In this document: one piece after another, positions 6,677-7,378 of the stretch
How positions within the stretch are numbered: the first letter of the stretch is position 1
Layout of the letters: the number at the start of each line of letters is the position of its first letter
Assembly: GCA_937973585.1 (NCBI GenBank)
Contig: CALJKN010000048.1
Span: 1 to 7,378 of the forward strand
Length of the DNA: 7,378 nt
Source: an uncultured Helicobacteraceae bacterium
Lineage (GTDB): Bacteria; Campylobacterota; Campylobacteria; Campylobacterales; UBA6016
Direction of reading: 5' to 3'
Program-made: the position numbers and the translations under genes
The notes under the pieces: model-generated
The model's database searches: none
Told to the model about the DNA's origin: nothing
What the model saw: only the letters and a program-made list of their open reading frames with translations

Positions 6677-7378
6677 ACCTAACACCGCAGTTACAAGGGC
6701 AATATGAAGAGCTATCGATGTCCGAAAAAGTTGCCATCCTTTTGAACCTTTTGGGCGAGGATTTGACGGCGCAGATATTCTCACATATGAGTCTTGAGTC
6801 GATTACACAGATATCAAAGTATATAGCCAGAACGACAACGGTTGACAAGCAGATAGCAATGGCGATTCTGGAAGAGTTTCATGTTATTATGCAGTCAAAC
6901 CAGTATATATCCTCCGGCGGCTTTGACTACGCAAAAGAGATACTCTTTAAAGCGCTAGGGCCGGAAGAGGCAAAAAGGGTACTAGATAAACTCCAAAAGA
7001 GTATGCAGACCGGTCAAAACTTTGCATTCCTCTCAAAAATCAAACCGCAACAACTTGCCGACTTCATCCTAAACGAACACCCTCAAACGGTCGCCCTGAT
7101 ACTGGCGCATATGGACTCTACCGGTGCCGCCGAAACGCTCAGCCGTTTTCCGGATGACCTTAGAGCCGAGGTCGCTATGAGGATGGCAAACCTTGGGGAT
7201 ATCTCCCCGGCCATCGTAAAAAGGGTCTCTACTATATTGGAAAATAAACTAGAGAGCCTCACATCTTACAAAGTCGAGGTCGGAGGACCTAGAGCCGTTG
7301 CCGATATATTTAACAGACTATCACAAAAAAATGCGAAAGCAACTATATCCTACATCGAACAAGCCGATGAGGCGCTTG
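6673..7378 (+). CDS. fliG: Flagellar motor switch protein FliG, 3' end cut by the window
   Basis: The reading frame is open from the ATG at 6673 to the window end, giving the first 235 residues. FliG sits on the cytoplasmic face of the MS-ring, couples stator torque to the rotor and helps set rotation direction with FliM and FliN. The N-terminal domain (about 1-100, beginning MNLTPQLQGQYEELSMSEKV) has the SEKVAILLNLLGED helix typical of the FliF-binding part. The middle domain contains the EHPQ motif (135-138, in NEHPQTVALIL), which contacts FliM in characterised proteins. A conserved Gly-Gly stretch (VEVGGPRAVADIFN, 201-214) marks the linker region. FliG usually has about 330-345 residues, so some 100 C-terminal residues, including the charged stator-facing helix, lie outside. 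The ATG overlaps the fliF TGA by 4 nt, a classic translational-coupling arrangement matching the FliF-FliG partnership. No frameshift is seen. Confidence 0.97.
   Translation, partial: MNLTPQLQGQYEELSMSEKVAILLNLLGEDLTAQIFSHMSLESITQISKYIARTTTVDKQIAMAILEEFHVIMQSNQYISSGGFDYAKEILFKALGPEEAKRVLDKLQKSMQTGQNFAFLSKIKPQQLADFILNEHPQTVALILAHMDSTGAAETLSRFPDDLRAEVAMRMANLGDISPAIVKRVSTILENKLESLTSYKVEVGGPRAVADIFNRLSQKNAKATISYIEQADEAL

Overview
The window is a compact, entirely plus-strand stretch of bacterial chromosome holding seven genes: the 3' part of a PerM/AI-2E-type membrane protein gene, lysA, a HAD-superfamily gene, pheA, hisC, fliF and the 5' part of fliG. The order lysA - HAD - pheA - hisC - fliF - fliG matches, from memory, the Campylobacter jejuni block Cj0314-Cj0319. 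With the moderately AT-rich sequence and the protein character, this points to the phylum Campylobacterota (formerly Epsilonproteobacteria). The genus is not determinable by eye; a Sulfurimonas/Sulfuricurvum-like free-living member is a guess.

Layout: positions 1-700 carry the C-terminal part of a multi-pass membrane protein whose start is probably outside the window. Positions 701-807 are the only real intergenic gap. It contains a small hairpin upstream of lysA and presumably the promoter, though I see no convincing -35/-10 pair. From 808 to the end the genes are tightly packed. LysA is followed after 9 nt by the TTG-started HAD gene, which overlaps pheA by 7 nt. pheA and hisC are 2 nt apart, hisC and fliF 3 nt apart, and fliF and fliG overlap by 4 nt (ATGA). 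This looks like one transcription unit with translational coupling.

Function: LysA makes lysine from meso-diaminopimelate. PheA converts chorismate to phenylpyruvate through prephenate. HisC is a PLP aminotransferase for histidine synthesis that may also finish phenylalanine/tyrosine synthesis. FliF and FliG are the flagellar MS-ring and the rotor/switch protein bound to it. The HAD protein has no assigned substrate, and its first catalytic motif is altered (DxQGT instead of DxDGT).

I found no mobile element, CRISPR array, RNA gene, frameshift or sign of recent transfer. This is an ordinary conserved core region. The points most worth a second look are the altered HAD active site, the same-frame lysA/HAD junction, the biosynthesis-to-flagellum operon arrangement, and the lysA leader hairpin.
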